Positions 19,035-29,220 of a DNA stretch of 30,485 nt are shown in pieces. Source of the stretch: Welwitschia mirabilis. Lineage: Eukaryota > Gnetophyta > Gnetopsida > Welwitschiales. The position numbers were made by a program, and so were the translations under genes. The DNA lies in contig JBOZIK010000001.1 in assembly GCA_051453625.1 (NCBI GenBank), positions 19,890,855 to 19,921,339 on the forward strand, written 5' to 3'. Position 1 is the first letter of the stretch. Each line of letters opens with the position of its first letter. Below the pieces are notes generated by a model. It saw nothing but the letters and a program-made list of their open reading frames with translations. It was not told the origin of the DNA and did not search any database.

Positions 19035-19360
19035 GAGACCGAGACAAGTGCCGGAAGATACCAGACAGTGAGCTGTTTCTTCAGAAGGTTATGCTATTGC
19101 TATTGTTGTGCCAAATGCATGCCGAACGCAGTTGTTTGACGAGGTGAAAAGCGGTGGGGTAGTCCCTCAGACTGTCCGAGTGCGCATGCATAATCAATCC
19201 ATCACACACAAGAGGGTTTCTGCTCGCTTTCGGAGGAGCACACAGACACAGACACTGCCTGCAATTTCGCTTGCTCGTTGCAGTTAATGTCATTGTACAC
19301 TGCGTTCTGCACTGCCCAAAACTGTCAATCGTTAGTCAACACAGATGACTGAGTCATGGG
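19035..19360 (-). promoter_or_regulatory. GC-richer upstream region of the phosphotransfer gene
   Basis: This block stands out from the AT-rich surroundings and has no supported ORF. It contains two RY-type CATGC motifs (ATGCATGC at 19115 and CATGCAT at 19185) and a TGAGTCA bZIP-type core at 19350-19356. These are sequence matches only; use by transcription factors is untested. Confidence 0.35.
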
Positions 19361-19430
19361 TATGTACCGTACGCTATTACTTGGATCCTTCTGAGAGTCC
19401 CAACATTAAGGTGAATGCGTTATGGACCTT

Positions 19431-19447
19431 AAACCCTAAACCCTAAA
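19431..19447. promoter_or_regulatory. Telo-box-like motif
   Basis: AAACCCTAAACCCTAAA contains just over two units of the plant telomere repeat, about 530 bases upstream of the phosphotransfer start. Short telo-boxes are known as plant promoter elements. It is too short to be a telomere relic on its own. Confidence 0.5.
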
Positions 19448-20315
19448 TTATAAATGCTATTATTTAGATCTAATTTTGTATTAAACAGATTTAAGTATAT
19501 GGTAAATATTATTAGAATTACTTAAATTCTTACTTTGTGTTAAATGTTGTAGTATGATAGAAACTTGGAAGAGGGATTTAGTGTCAAAGTTGTCCACATG
19601 CAAATACTAGAGAAACTTAGGAAAAGGGGGAACCAAATCTCTCTTTTTGTGTTGAATAGCCTTTCAAGAAACTTAGAGGAGGGGTAACTATCAACACAAG
19701 AAGTTTGGTTAGAATTTGGGGTACAGTTATTTAGTACATTTGGTAGTAACGTAAGAAATTCGAAAATTTATGAATTCATGTAGTATTAAATTTTGACAGT
19801 TTATTTTTAAATTACTTTTATTTTAATAATGAAAATTTATATAAAAATGTTAAAAACATCAAATCCTAACGAAAAAGTAGGTAAGTAAGCCCTCTTTCGA
19901 AACATTTAATAAAATTGAAATGTTACGAAGATGATTAGCATGGCACTACGCAAAGATGACCTACACAAAGACCATGCGTTTTACCACTTAAGAATCCTCA
20001 TCTTAACACCTAAGCTATACTTGTTTAAAAGTGATGGGTATCACATCTTTGGATGGACTATTACCTCTAATTATGCTTCTCTCTTTTTCCCATAATCACC
20101 GCCTTTAAAAAAGCCTAATAGAATCCCAAGCTAAAAATACCCTTCAAAATAATTTTTTTTTTTTTTTTTTTTTACTAACACACCAATCTAGAAACACCTA
20201 GCCCTTCAAATTTGATCCCTAGACCCCACCACTTTCTCTCCTACAAGAATGCTATACAACCTTTTTAAGGCACTTGGTAGCTTGTTGATGTTATCTTATG
20301 ATGTTATTTTATGCA
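19448..20315. other. Intergenic AT-rich DNA, nothing seen apart from a poly-T run
   Basis: No gene is recognised. A run of 21 T occupies 20153-20173, which could mark a retroposed poly(A) tail on the - strand, but no flanking duplication or body was identified. Confidence 0.5.
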
Positions 20316-20545
20316 CATGCATTTTCAAATTTCCTGTTAACAAAATTTCCCACAACCTATGGACATTGTCACATCTCAAGGTGTCCTTTTCTAAACATGC
20401 ATTTTCAAATCATCTATTAACAAATGTACCCATAATCTTTGGAGACTTAATATCTTAAGAATTGGTGTCATTTTGTGCACATGTATTTTCAAATCAATCA
20501 TTACAAATGTGGCCACAAGATTTGGAGATTGTCACATTTGAGAAA
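20316..20545. repeat. Three diverged copies of an 80-84-bp tandem repeat
   Basis: Copies start at 20316 (CATGCATTTTCAAATTTCCT), 20396 (CATGCATTTTCAAATCATCT) and 20480 (CATGTATTTTCAAATCAATC). Each continues with a TTAACAAA- or TTACAAAT-like segment, CCACAA/CCATAA and TTTGGAGA/TATGGACATT. The last copy is shorter. The 69-codon open frame at 20249-20458 is a by-product of this repeat. Confidence 0.7.
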
Positions 20546-21479
20546 ATGAATGATGAACTTTTGGACTTGTAGTCAAGCCATATATTGAGACATAATGAAG
20601 TCTGTCTATGACTACTCCAACATCCATCTTAAAAAAGTAGGTCTTTGGGCTTATGCCCTTCATGTGCTTTGGCCATTAGTTAGTGGTTGTAATAAGACAT
20701 GGAACCTTAGATTTCAAAGACTAGCACTTATTGTAAGGTATCATTGAATCTATGAACGTTCAACGAGGGATTTATACCTTAACAACCCTCTTGTCATACC
20801 TTCTATTAAGATCTCATAAGTTGAGAATTTGTCTATAGAGTTATTATATTTGTTTAACTTTGTTAAAATATGATATTTCTCTTTTAAACATAGAAGCTTC
20901 CTAGATACAAATATTAAGGTCAAGGCTTTAAAGTTAAGCAACGTATTATCATGAAGAGAGAAAGGATTTAGAAAACTTAGCTCCAATTGGAACAAAAGGA
21001 ATTGAAGTATTACAATTTGTTTTCAAGGGTCCTAATTCCCTAGTTCTTTTGTCTTGTTCTTTTTGGTGTTCATCCTTATAATGTTTGCCCTATATTCCTT
21101 TTCACAAATTTAACCTTAGAACAAACTTCTTAGATAACTAAAGATAGGTATAGTAGAAGTGAGTCCTTTTAACAAAAATTGAATACATAAATAAATTTTA
21201 CTTTTTAGAGTATCTATCTATTTTAGTATCATTCTAGTTACTAAGAATGAACAAGTGATCTAAGACTAGAACCAAATCCTCCTACTATGACACAAAGGAA
21301 TAAAAAATATTAGATATGTATTTGAGATACTTGTGATCTTCTATAGATCCATTTATTAGTTGATATAAATCCATTACCAAATAGTCATGAACAAGATAGA
21401 TGTTAAATAATTCCAAGTCTTGCTAAGTATCATTTAAGAACTATTAATGTGTTATGGATTACTATTAGTGAATAATAAC
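20546..21479. other. Unassigned AT-rich DNA, possibly the far 3' part of a decayed copia element
   Basis: No motif is recognised with confidence. It lies where the RT C-terminus, RNase H and 3' LTR of the - strand copia element at 21480-25580 would be expected. An 81-codon open frame on the - strand at 20750-20995 matches no family I know. Confidence 0.35.
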
Positions 21480-21770
21480 ATGAATTTGGCATCTCACTTG
21501 GCTTTGAAAATGTCTTGTTCTAGAGAAACTTCTTGATTTGTTTTCTTATTTGTTGCTACCAAACTCTAGGGACTTGTTTTAGTCCATATAATAACTTGTT
21601 AAATTTACAAGCCATATAAAAGGGTATGTTAAAATCTACTTGTAGTTTTTATATATTTCTTCCTCTAACTTATCATAGAGAAGGTGTCCATCACATCTAC
21701 TTTCTAAAACTTCGATTCATTTTTATATTACTAAATGTAAAAGTATCTAAAAGGTTTTTACTTGTATGAT
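21480..21770 (-). pseudogene. Broken copia reverse transcriptase, downstream part
   Basis: Reading the - strand down from 21770, a stretch with DKLEEEIYKNYK aligns to the copia RT segment 'GDLEEEIYMEQPEGF'. Next come CKFNKLLYGLKQVPRVW (about 21566-21605), the strongly conserved 'CKLNKSLYGLKQAPRxW', and a lysine-rich continuation. Stops and a frameshift are present. This is the continuation of the RT whose first part lies at 24498-24720; the two halves are separated by the gag-only element. Family role: RNA-templated DNA synthesis of a Ty1/copia retrotransposon. Confidence 0.75.
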
Positions 21771-21775
21771 AAAAG

Positions 21776-22038
21776 TATAAGGTTTGAAAAGACTGAAGCA
21801 TAGATTAGGCCCATAAGATCCGAAAAAATTCTAGGAAGCTTAAACAATAATCATTAAAAATAGCTCATTGATTTTATTCATAGTGAATGAATATATACTA
21901 AATACAATGAGAGAAATTAGGAGAATTGAAATATAGATAGCAATGGGTAAGAAGAATGGGAGAGAGAACAAGAGAGGGATGAGGAAGATATGAGGGAGTG
22001 GTTATAACCACTCCTACAAAAATCAAATATCTTTAACA
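21776..22038 (-). repeat. 3' LTR of the gag-only element
   Basis: It runs from TATAAGGTTTG to CTTTAACA on the + strand; the first dinucleotide has mutated from TG to TA. It aligns without length change to 24230-24492. Confidence 0.9.
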
Positions 22039-22047
22039 CCCCCTCTT
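22039..22047 (-). other. Polypurine tract of the gag-only element
   Basis: On the - strand AAGAGGGGG ends directly at the LTR start TGTTAAAG, the standard arrangement for plus-strand priming. Confidence 0.85.
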
Positions 22048-22148
22048 GATGTTAAATTTTATATGAAATTAACATCACAATTGATAAGAGATTGTTGGAA
22101 CAAGCCTCCAACCTTGCTTAAGTAACTAGGAACATTTACTCAAAATAA

Positions 22149-22281
22149 AATGGGATAACTTGAGACAAAGTAAAATAACTTGGAATAACTCAAGACAAAG
22201 TGGAATAAGTCAGGACAACTTGGGACAACTCGGGACAAAGTGGAATAGCTCAGGACAAAGTGGAACAGCTGAGGACAAAGG
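22149..22281 (-). repeat. About 20-bp minisatellite in the 3' UTR of the gag-only element
   Basis: Six or so degenerate units built on GGACAAAGTGGAATAGCTCA, with shortened versions such as GGGACAACTC, lie between the polypurine tract and the end of gag. They are not in an open frame. Confidence 0.75.
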
Positions 22282-22389
22282 TGACTAAGAATAATTAGAA
22301 TCCAATAGGACTTCATCATCTTGTAAAGTTGTTACCTCTTCAAGTTTAGGTTCAGCTTGTATTTCAACTATGAATGCTTGCTTCTTTAG

Positions 22390-22995
22390 TTTTCCAGCGA
22401 GTAGATCTCTTACTCAATCAAAATAGTTAATTACATGTCCAATTCTTTTGCAGTAGTAATAGGACCTATTCTTATTTCATTTTAATCTACCTTTTGTACT
22501 TATCAATGCTTCAACTGTCATTTCTTTATGTTCCATTTTTCTAAACTCTTTAAGAAGTGTGAAGATGGTGGAATCAAGTGAAAATGAAACCTTCTTTAAA
22601 GTGAAGACAATGTAATCAAACTTGGATGGAAGACTGTTAAGTATGATGGATTTAAGATCATCATCATCTACTTTGGCATTGATTGAAGAAAATTGAGTTA
22701 AAATTAATCAATAGTAGTTGATATGTTCATCTATACCTTTGCCTTCATCCATCTTTAAGCCATAAAGTCGATTCTTCAATATTTACTTAGCCTCTTGACC
22801 ACTTGCACCAAATAAATTATTTAACTCTTTCCAGTTTTCCTTTGAAAACTTGGTTAAATCAAGAAAGTGCAAGTAATGATCTTCAAGTGTAAGGCCAATT
22901 AGAGATATAGCCCTTTGATCTAGCATTTCCCACTCTATAATTTTAGATGCATCTATTGGTATAGGTATTGTACCATTGACAACTTGTCATACATC
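22390..22995 (-). pseudogene. Broken copia gag (UBN2 type) of the gag-only element
   Basis: On the - strand, from about 22990, the frame reads IIEWEMLDQRAISLIGLTL, then HYLHFLDLTKFSKENWKELN, the 'W..DxxALxxIxLxLxxxxL' and 'AKEIWxxLxxxY' blocks of copia Gag. Next come LKNRLYGLKMDEGKGIDEHI, DDDLKSIILNSLPSKFD (the 'xxILxSLPxSYD' motif) and KEFRKMEHKEM. A decayed zinc knuckle follows near 22423-22466: YYYCKRIGHVINYF keeps the second Cys and the His but has lost the first and last Cys. Two or more stops interrupt the frame, including one after EAK and one after INYY. Family role: capsid of the retrotransposon particle. No protease follows. Confidence 0.8.
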
Positions 22996-24215
22996 ATTTT
23001 GAATTAAGATTAGTTACACCTTGATTTTCCAAAGAATGAAAATTTTTAACATTATATTTTTCAATATCCTTTCCTATTGTGTTCATTTCTCTCTTCCTCT
23101 TAAATTATCCTACTAAGTGAAGCAAGGAGGAAGTTGGTAATTTTTTACCTTTTTAATCTTAGAATTTAAGGTTTAAGAAGTTAGCCCCTTGAAAGAGTAA
23201 CACTTATGTACCCTCCTCTAGCTTGAGTCGCCTCTCATCTCACAAAAATCCTTGAAGGATTAAATATCTCCTAGCCTCCTGAATCTTTACTATCCCTTTT
23301 TAATAAAATAATATTTTATTAAAAAGTTTATAAAGGTCAAGAGTCATACCCCTTATAACTTAGAACTTCTTTATGCCCTCCTTAGACTTCCTTGTTCCTT
23401 CTCTACATAGGTTTTAAATCAATCAAAAATGTAGATAGCGGGATGAAGGAGAAATAAAGGCAAAGACATTTTCATCATGGCTCTTCTCCTGCACAGAGAA
23501 AAATTTAGTGTACTCCAAAATTTTTTGTGTAATTGTGTCCTCTTTAGCATGCCTTCTTTTTCACCGCGTCACTTTTCCTGATAAAATGTTCTTTGTTGTC
23601 TTTAAATTTGGGCCCAATTGAGTTTTTTTTACAAGAGATGAGATGAGAAGTGGATGAAGAAGTGTTGCTATTACCGAGGATCTAAGAATCATGCAGAAAA
23701 ATTCAAAAATGAAATATGTATAGATTCAATAGAGAAAAAGGCATGAACAGCAACATTTGTGGTTGAAGATCAAAGACGCCTTATAACTTCTCGATGGATG
23801 AATGTCCATTGGTTTAAGCTCATCACCAAAAAATTGGAAAATTCATAAGCATAAAATCGATTTTAGACGCCTAACAGTTTCAGCACGTGATTAGATGAAT
23901 GTTGAGATGACAAAGTACTAGATGTAAACATTGAATGTGATGGAGATCAAGAAGGACGTAGATGTGATCTAGGACAATGACTGAAATGAATTGAACATTT
24001 GAAAACTGCATGCAGAACTCTAAAAGTTTTGTCTCGTCAGTTTTTTTGACAAAGAAGATGCATCAACTCATGCCATCAAGGGTTCTGGAGAAGTTAATTC
24101 TACATAACAGTAGCAGAAGTGTTGATCTTCTCAACATAAATCACATGCAGTAATTTAGTGCAACATAGTACCAGTTGAAGTAAAGAATGGAAGAGCACAA
24201 GAAAAGATCAAGTGC
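22996..24215 (-). other. Leader of the gag-only element
   Basis: About 1.2 kb lies between the primer site and gag on the - strand, unusually long for an element with 263-bp LTRs. No coding signal was recognised. Confidence 0.55.
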
Positions 24216-24227
24216 GCTCTAATACTA
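24216..24227 (-). other. Primer binding site, tRNA-Met type, gag-only element
   Basis: On the - strand TAGTATTAGAGC matches 10 of 12 bases of TGGTATCAGAGC; both differences are transitions. It lies two bases from the right LTR. Confidence 0.88.
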
Positions 24228-24229
24228 AT

Positions 24230-24492
24230 TGTAGGATTTGAAAACGCTAAAGTGCAGATTAGGCCCATAGGAGCCAAAAAAATTGTAGGGAGCTTAAACA
24301 ATAATCATTAAAAGCATCTCATTGATTTTATTCATAGTAAATGAATATATAATAAATACAATGAGAGAAACTAGGAGAATTGAAATATAGATAGTAATGG
24401 GTAAGAACAATGGAAGAGAGAATAAGAGAGGGATGAGAAAGATATGAGGAAGTGGTCATAACCACTCCTATAAAAATCAAATATATCTAACA
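24230..24492 (-). repeat. 5' LTR of the gag-only element
   Basis: It runs from TGTAGGATTTG to ATCTAACA on the + strand, so it reads TGTTAGAT...CCTACA on the element strand, with intact TG...CA ends. Confidence 0.9.
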
Positions 24493-24497
24493 AAAAG

Positions 24498-25580
24498 AGA
24501 AGGTCTCATAAAAGTCTACTCCATTTTCTTGTCAATAATATTTGGCAAGCAATCTAGTTTTATATCTAAGTGCCATTTCATTCTCTTTCAAATTACTATT
24601 AGCCATCTGAACTCTACGATATTCTTACTATTAAATAAATAAGTGTCAAAATGCTTCTTTTCATAATAACATCATATCCTTTATCCATGGCCTCCTTTCA
24701 ATGTTGTCTTGTTAATTCTTGTTGCACATTATTTCTAACGTGAATATTGCAAATTGCATTAGATTTATGGATCCTTATGTTTTTTAAGTCTTTTTGTCTC
24801 ATCTCTCATGAGTAATCACATCTTGTGTATTGTTATTGACATTTGGACTCCACTAATATCTCATTATTGGTTCTGTTTCTCTGTTTTATTGTGTGCCTAT
24901 TCACGAGTTCTCAATTGTTATTACTTGATACTTATTATTATATTCTCTCACTTCTTATTCTAATATAATTTTTCAAATTCTATCTAAACATCTTTTTCTT
25001 TCATTGAAGTATCACAGATACAATACACTTTATAGTTTTGGCATATCTAAGAAATATACCTTTAAGAGACTTATTGTGATGTTTGTCCCAAATCTAAGCA
25101 TGATAGTATGTATTACAATGAACCATTTTTAAACGTTTTAATTGAGGATCCATACTCATCCATGTCTTACAATGAGTTATACCATTAAAACTTTTAACAA
25201 TAAATTTGTTATTTATAAAGGTTGTAGTTAATAGGAAGCCTATTCATTATAAAAACTGTTATAAATATTTTCTCTTCTTAGTAGGATGCTTTCATATTTA
25301 ATTGGAAAAATTATCACCTTGACATTCCTTTACATATCCTAATTCTACATTCTGGCACATCTTTCTGACATGGTTCGTATGAGGTAAACACCTAGTTCTC
25401 TATTCCTTTATGTTGTAAGAATTCAAAAAAATTTATTGATGTATATTCATCATCATTACCAAATCTTAAGTAAGTTATCTTAGTCCCATCTTATTTTATG
25501 CTTCTCTCAAAAGAATATAAAAGGTACAGTATTTTGCTTTTATGAATTCTATATATTCCACACTTCGAAGGGGGAAAAAA
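24498..25580 (-). pseudogene. Broken copia integrase and start of reverse transcriptase
   Basis: In order on the - strand: near 25465 LRFGNDDEYTSINFFEFLQH aligns to the integrase core 'LRSDNGxEYxSxxFxxFLxxxGI', with the core Asp changed to Gly. Near 25410 a decayed 'TPQQNGVAERKNR' equivalent follows. Near 25180 are NGITHCKTWMSMDPQLKRLK ('GxTPYExWxGxKPxLxHLR') and, near 25075, KSLKGIFLRYAKT ('KSxKCIFLGYS'). RT begins near 24720 with KEAMDKGYDVIMKRSI ('EAMDEEYxxIMKNxTW'), and at 24498-24560 come KTRLLAKYY and GVDFYETFS ('KARLVAKGYxQxxGVDFxETFAPV'). The frame stops where the gag-only element is inserted and resumes at 21770. Many stops are present. Family role: integration and DNA synthesis for a Ty1/copia element. 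Confidence 0.78.
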
Positions 25581-26099
25581 AGAGAGTCATCCTCTAGATG
25601 TGATGATTTAAGTGAAAATATAAGAATTTACTCATTAATGGCTCTATTAGTTACCTAAATTTAAACCTACATAGTACTAAAATGATAGTAATAAAAGAGT
25701 AAAAGGTGGAGAAGTTTTCTTGAAGTTCAAATTTTAAAGAGAAGACTTCTCATAAAGAAGTTTTTCAAGATAATGATGTGCATGTAAAGGTGCATTAAAT
25801 CACTCTTACATGTGGAAGACATTTTGAAATACGTCAACTTTTAAGAGACTTAATATGGGATGAATTAATTAAATTAGAAACCTAACAAAAGAGTGTAATT
25901 TAACAATGACAAAAGGATGAACTTATTAAAGGAAATCCTACACAATTTTATCTTACTTATAGCATGAAGTCAATAAAATTCAAAACATGGAATATCAATA
26001 TTAAATATAGAATAATGCTTGAGAGCTTATGGAAATATTAATAAGAAACAAATTCTTTAGGAATGGATGCTTTAAGATAAGCATAACATTTATCAAATG
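25581..26099. other. AT-rich DNA between two decayed copia genes, nothing recognised
   Basis: No protein motif, LTR end or primer site was identified. It may contain the start of either neighbouring element. Confidence 0.4.
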
Positions 26100-27230
26100 C
26101 TTGATAAATATATGACTAGATTGGTTGCAAAGGGATTCACTCTAAAACATGAAATTGACTACATAAAAGTATTTATGTTAATAAAAAAGTGGTAGATCAT
26201 TCAAATTTTGATTTCATTAGTAACACAGAAAGGATGAAACAAGCATAAGATTAATGTGAAAAATGTATTCTTAAATGGCCATTTTATGCAGGATATCTAA
26301 ATTAATCATCTTATAGGTTCTGAGATAAAGGGATAAAATAAAAAATAATGCAGGCTAAGAAACCACTATGTGATTTGAAGTAAACATTATGTGTTTGATA
26401 TAGTAAGATCAAAGATATCTCAATGAAAATGGAATTAGATATGTGTGACTATTAAGGTATCAATGTGAGATTGTTTAAAGAACATGTAAAAGGTACCTGC
26501 ATATATCTTCATGTTTTTATGGGAAATATTCTGATCATTAGAAAAGATAAAATATGCATTGCAAAGGTGAAGAAGGATCTTAAAAAATAATTTGAAATCA
26601 TGGATTTGAGGTTGATAAAACATTAACTTGGTGGAAAATTAAAAAAAGAAAATAACTAAAATTTCTTAAATCAGTTGAAGTATATTAGTAATATATTGAA
26701 TAATTTAACATGAAGAATAAAAAAGTAGCTTCTATATCAACTAGCTATAATCTAAATTAATTTCTAATGGAGAATTATTAGACATAGATTAAGAATTATT
26801 AGATGTAGATAGGATGCATCAAAAAAGTCTTTGAAAACCTCACATATATTATCAATACTAGGCTCTAAAATATTGTATGTATTTCAAATGTTAAGGAGAT
26901 ACAGAAGTGAACCAAATTAGAGAAACTATTATGTAGATATTAGATTTTGAAGTATTTAAGAGGAATAAAGGATTTTAGACTTATAATTTAATAAAATGAT
27001 AACTTATAAATTTCTCATATTTAGACTTTAATGTTTGTTAGGATGCTGAAAAGTCTATTAAGAGATACTTGACATTCTTAATATCTTCATTAATTTCTTG
27101 AGGATTAAAGTGAATACATATAGTAATAGATTTATTAGTTGAATTAGATTATATAGTAGCATCTAATACAAGCAAGGAGGTAATCTAGATAAGGAAGCTA
27201 CTACATATTTTAGATCTTCCATAGAAAGGA
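26100..27230 (+). pseudogene. Broken copia reverse transcriptase and RNase H (+ strand)
   Basis: At 26110 TRLVAKGFTLKHEIDYIKVF matches copia RT 'ARLVAKGFTQxxGIDYxExF'. Near 26250 VKNVFLNGHFMQDI matches 'VKTAFLNGxLxEEI', where the catalytic-region Asp has been replaced. Near 26370 KPLCDLK is what remains of 'KSLYGLKQ'. Near 26500 IYLHVFMGNILIIRK corresponds to 'IYLLLYVDDMLIAAK', so both Asp residues of the YVDD centre are lost. Near 26590 FEIMDLRLIKH and LGGKLKKE match 'FEMKDLGxAKKILGMEI'. Near 26860 LGSKILYV and RYRSEP match 'GSLMYAM...RYxSNP'. At 27140-27200 YIVASNTSKEV and IRKLLH match the RNase H 'EYxAxSEAxKEAxWLxxLL'. Frequent stops and frame changes make this a relic. No LTR was found for it. 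Confidence 0.75.
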
Positions 27231-28166
27231 TCTATAAAGTGATGTGTGAATAAATAATGTACAATATAAGTAATAAATAATTAATGTTCCATGATATAAT
27301 GAAGCATATTTCAATAGAGGTACATATGATATGCAAACTTGTTTATAATGATGTAATAAATGTATTGTATGTTTTACTAATGAATTAGGTTTTAGGAAAT
27401 AGAGTCACATGATGAAATTTAATTTTAGTAGTTTAGAGATTAGATGAGTAAATAAAATGAATTCATCTTAAGTTAGCAAGTGACATCTCATTAGGATATT
27501 GACTATTAACATTTAAGATCACATGAACCACATTAATTTAAGACTAAAATTTTCCTCTAGGAACTTTGGTTTTCTTAAAATGTATTTTATTATCATTTCT
27601 TTTCTTCGTGGGGGTTGTAAGTGTACCACCGTGTCATTTATTTTATTAAATACTTATAATATTTTAAACAAAAATGAGGTTATTAAGGTTCTATGGCCTA
27701 TATATTTTTTTCTAAGTGAAGTTACTACATGAGAAATTGTGTCAGATTACTAGGATCATTGGTTTGCTTAGTTAGGTAAAAATCCATGGATAGCCCATGC
27801 TAGTTTGGGCTTGATCACAAAATGGCTAGTCATCACGTATGGTTCATATTCAAGATATTGAAGCTTACTCTTGAGTACCCCTTAAATACAGGATATGAAT
27901 CATAAGCTAACATGCATATCATAAGGCTATATTATAGTAATAAATGCAAAATTTTAACCACTTGTAGAAGTGATATCGAAACTTACTAAGTATAAAACCC
28001 CAAAGGTAAATCCTATAATTATACAATGATAATAAAGTCTATTATTCATGTTATTTTATTTCATACTATTTTATTTATTTTTATATTCTCTATTAATTTT
28101 ACCTTTACGAGTTATCTTAATATATTAGTCTTTTTAGTGATGTAAAGAAATTCATGTGTACAATTT
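27231..28166. other. Unassigned AT-rich DNA
   Basis: Nothing is recognised. A 69-codon open frame at 27523-27732 has no domain and lies in Phe/Ile-biased AT-rich sequence. Confidence 0.4.
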
Positions 28167-29207
28167 TGTAATGCCCCATTTAATTAAATAAATTTAGTTT
28201 AATAATATAGACTTAATACATATAATTTATGAAGATCTACCAAATTTGTCCTAGGTAATATGCTAGTACTATGAGTTTTAGTAAGGTTAGAATACCTTGA
28301 AGATCTTCCTATCTTTCAATAAGTTGTGACATGATAAGGTTTTCACTTAGAGTTGTCTAGCACATTCTATGAATAATATTGACAATAGTTTCCCTTATGG
28401 ATATGAGGAAATAAAGACTATATTTCACATCTCCTTCCTTTATGTACATGCATAATAAGTTTGGAATCAATTTTTAATACTTTCTATTATCATTTATTCA
28501 TGAAAGGGAATTTTGATGATTTTAGAAAAGTTTGATAAGGGATAATTAATGTTATTAATAAGGAAATAAAGGCTTGAAAGATTTTATTGATAGCGATTCT
28601 ATATGCCCTATGGCTCTTGCAAAACTAATATTTTTTTTCAAAAAAGAAGGTTTAAAGAAGAAAAAATATGGCAAGAATCATTGCATTTGTAAACGGACGA
28701 GGTAGAATTGGGATAGAATTTCAAGTGACATATATAGTAAAGTTAAACATTGAAAAGGCTTAAAGTAAACTAGTAACCTTAGAAAGTTCAAAGTGAAGAG
28801 GTGACTTTGAAGAAAGCTCAATAAGAAAGGTACAAGAACCTTCTTAATAATTCTAGAAAATTATTGGTTATGATCAACAAGTAGACAATGGTAATTAAAC
28901 TAATATCTAATGGCTTCAAATTGTAATTTTGACTAGTAATTTCATCAGGCAACTAGGTAATGAGGCTTTAAGGATCAAGTGCTACTCCATTAGTGTTGAC
29001 TAATTTGATCATAATTCAAAGGGCATATCCACCAACACTTTAGTTCAAACATATCACCAATGATGAAGATGAAGCGTGAGGCTTAAAGAAGTAGTTATAA
29101 GTTGTTGGTTTTGTTTGCTATGTTTATTTATATAATGATTATATATTTTGAAGAGTAGGGAGCTTTGGCTTTATTTATGGGTTGCTAGATTTATCTCTTA
29201 ATAATTG
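28167..29207 (+). repeat. Candidate 5' LTR of a decayed gypsy (chromovirus-like) element
   Basis: TGTAATGCCCCA at 28167 resembles the TGTAACGCCC start seen in many plant chromovirus LTRs. A tRNA-Met-type primer-site candidate follows about 1.04 kb later. No second copy lies in the window and the 3' end lacks a clear CA, so this rests on two degenerate terminal signals. Confidence 0.3.
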
Positions 29208-29208
29208 T

Positions 29209-29220
29209 TGATATCAAAGT
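29209..29220 (+). other. Candidate decayed primer binding site (tRNA-Met type)
   Basis: TGATATCAAAGT matches 9 of 12 bases of TGGTATCAGAGC, and all three differences are G-to-A or C-to-T transitions, as expected from methylation-driven decay. Confidence 0.35.

Larger units (their letters stand above)
21776..24492 (-). mobile_element. Short gag-only Ty1/copia element with LTRs, PBS, PPT and perfect target duplication
   Basis: Two 263-base direct repeats (21776-22038 and 24230-24492) enclose 2.19 kb. The target duplication AAAAG is present at 21771-21775 and 24493-24497. A tRNA-Met-type primer site adjoins the right LTR and a polypurine tract adjoins the left, so the element reads on the - strand. 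A broken gag is the only coding content; protease, integrase and RT are not seen. The LTRs differ at roughly 30 of 263 positions by hand count (about 88-89% identity). The layout resembles the non-autonomous TR-GAG class (terminal repeats plus gag only). It sits inside the RT of an older copia element. Confidence 0.9.

Noticed and set aside
18613-19047. Single - strand frame of 144 codons covering exons 1 and 2 of the phosphotransfer gene
   Set aside because: It reads through intron 1 and the 5' UTR. The middle hydrophobic part is intron sequence, not a membrane segment.
18671-19139. Three + strand open frames opposite the phosphotransfer gene
   Set aside because: They are shadows of the real gene on the other strand.
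19431-19447. Interstitial telomere or chromosome-end relic
   Set aside because: There are only just over two repeat units, well below what a telomere remnant would show.
20153-20173. Poly(A) tail of a SINE or retroposed gene (- strand)
   Set aside because: There is a T run only; no A/B box, gene body or flanking duplication could be identified.
27523-27732. 69-codon + strand open frame
   Set aside because: It is short, Phe/Ile-rich and without motif; expected by chance in this AT-rich DNA.
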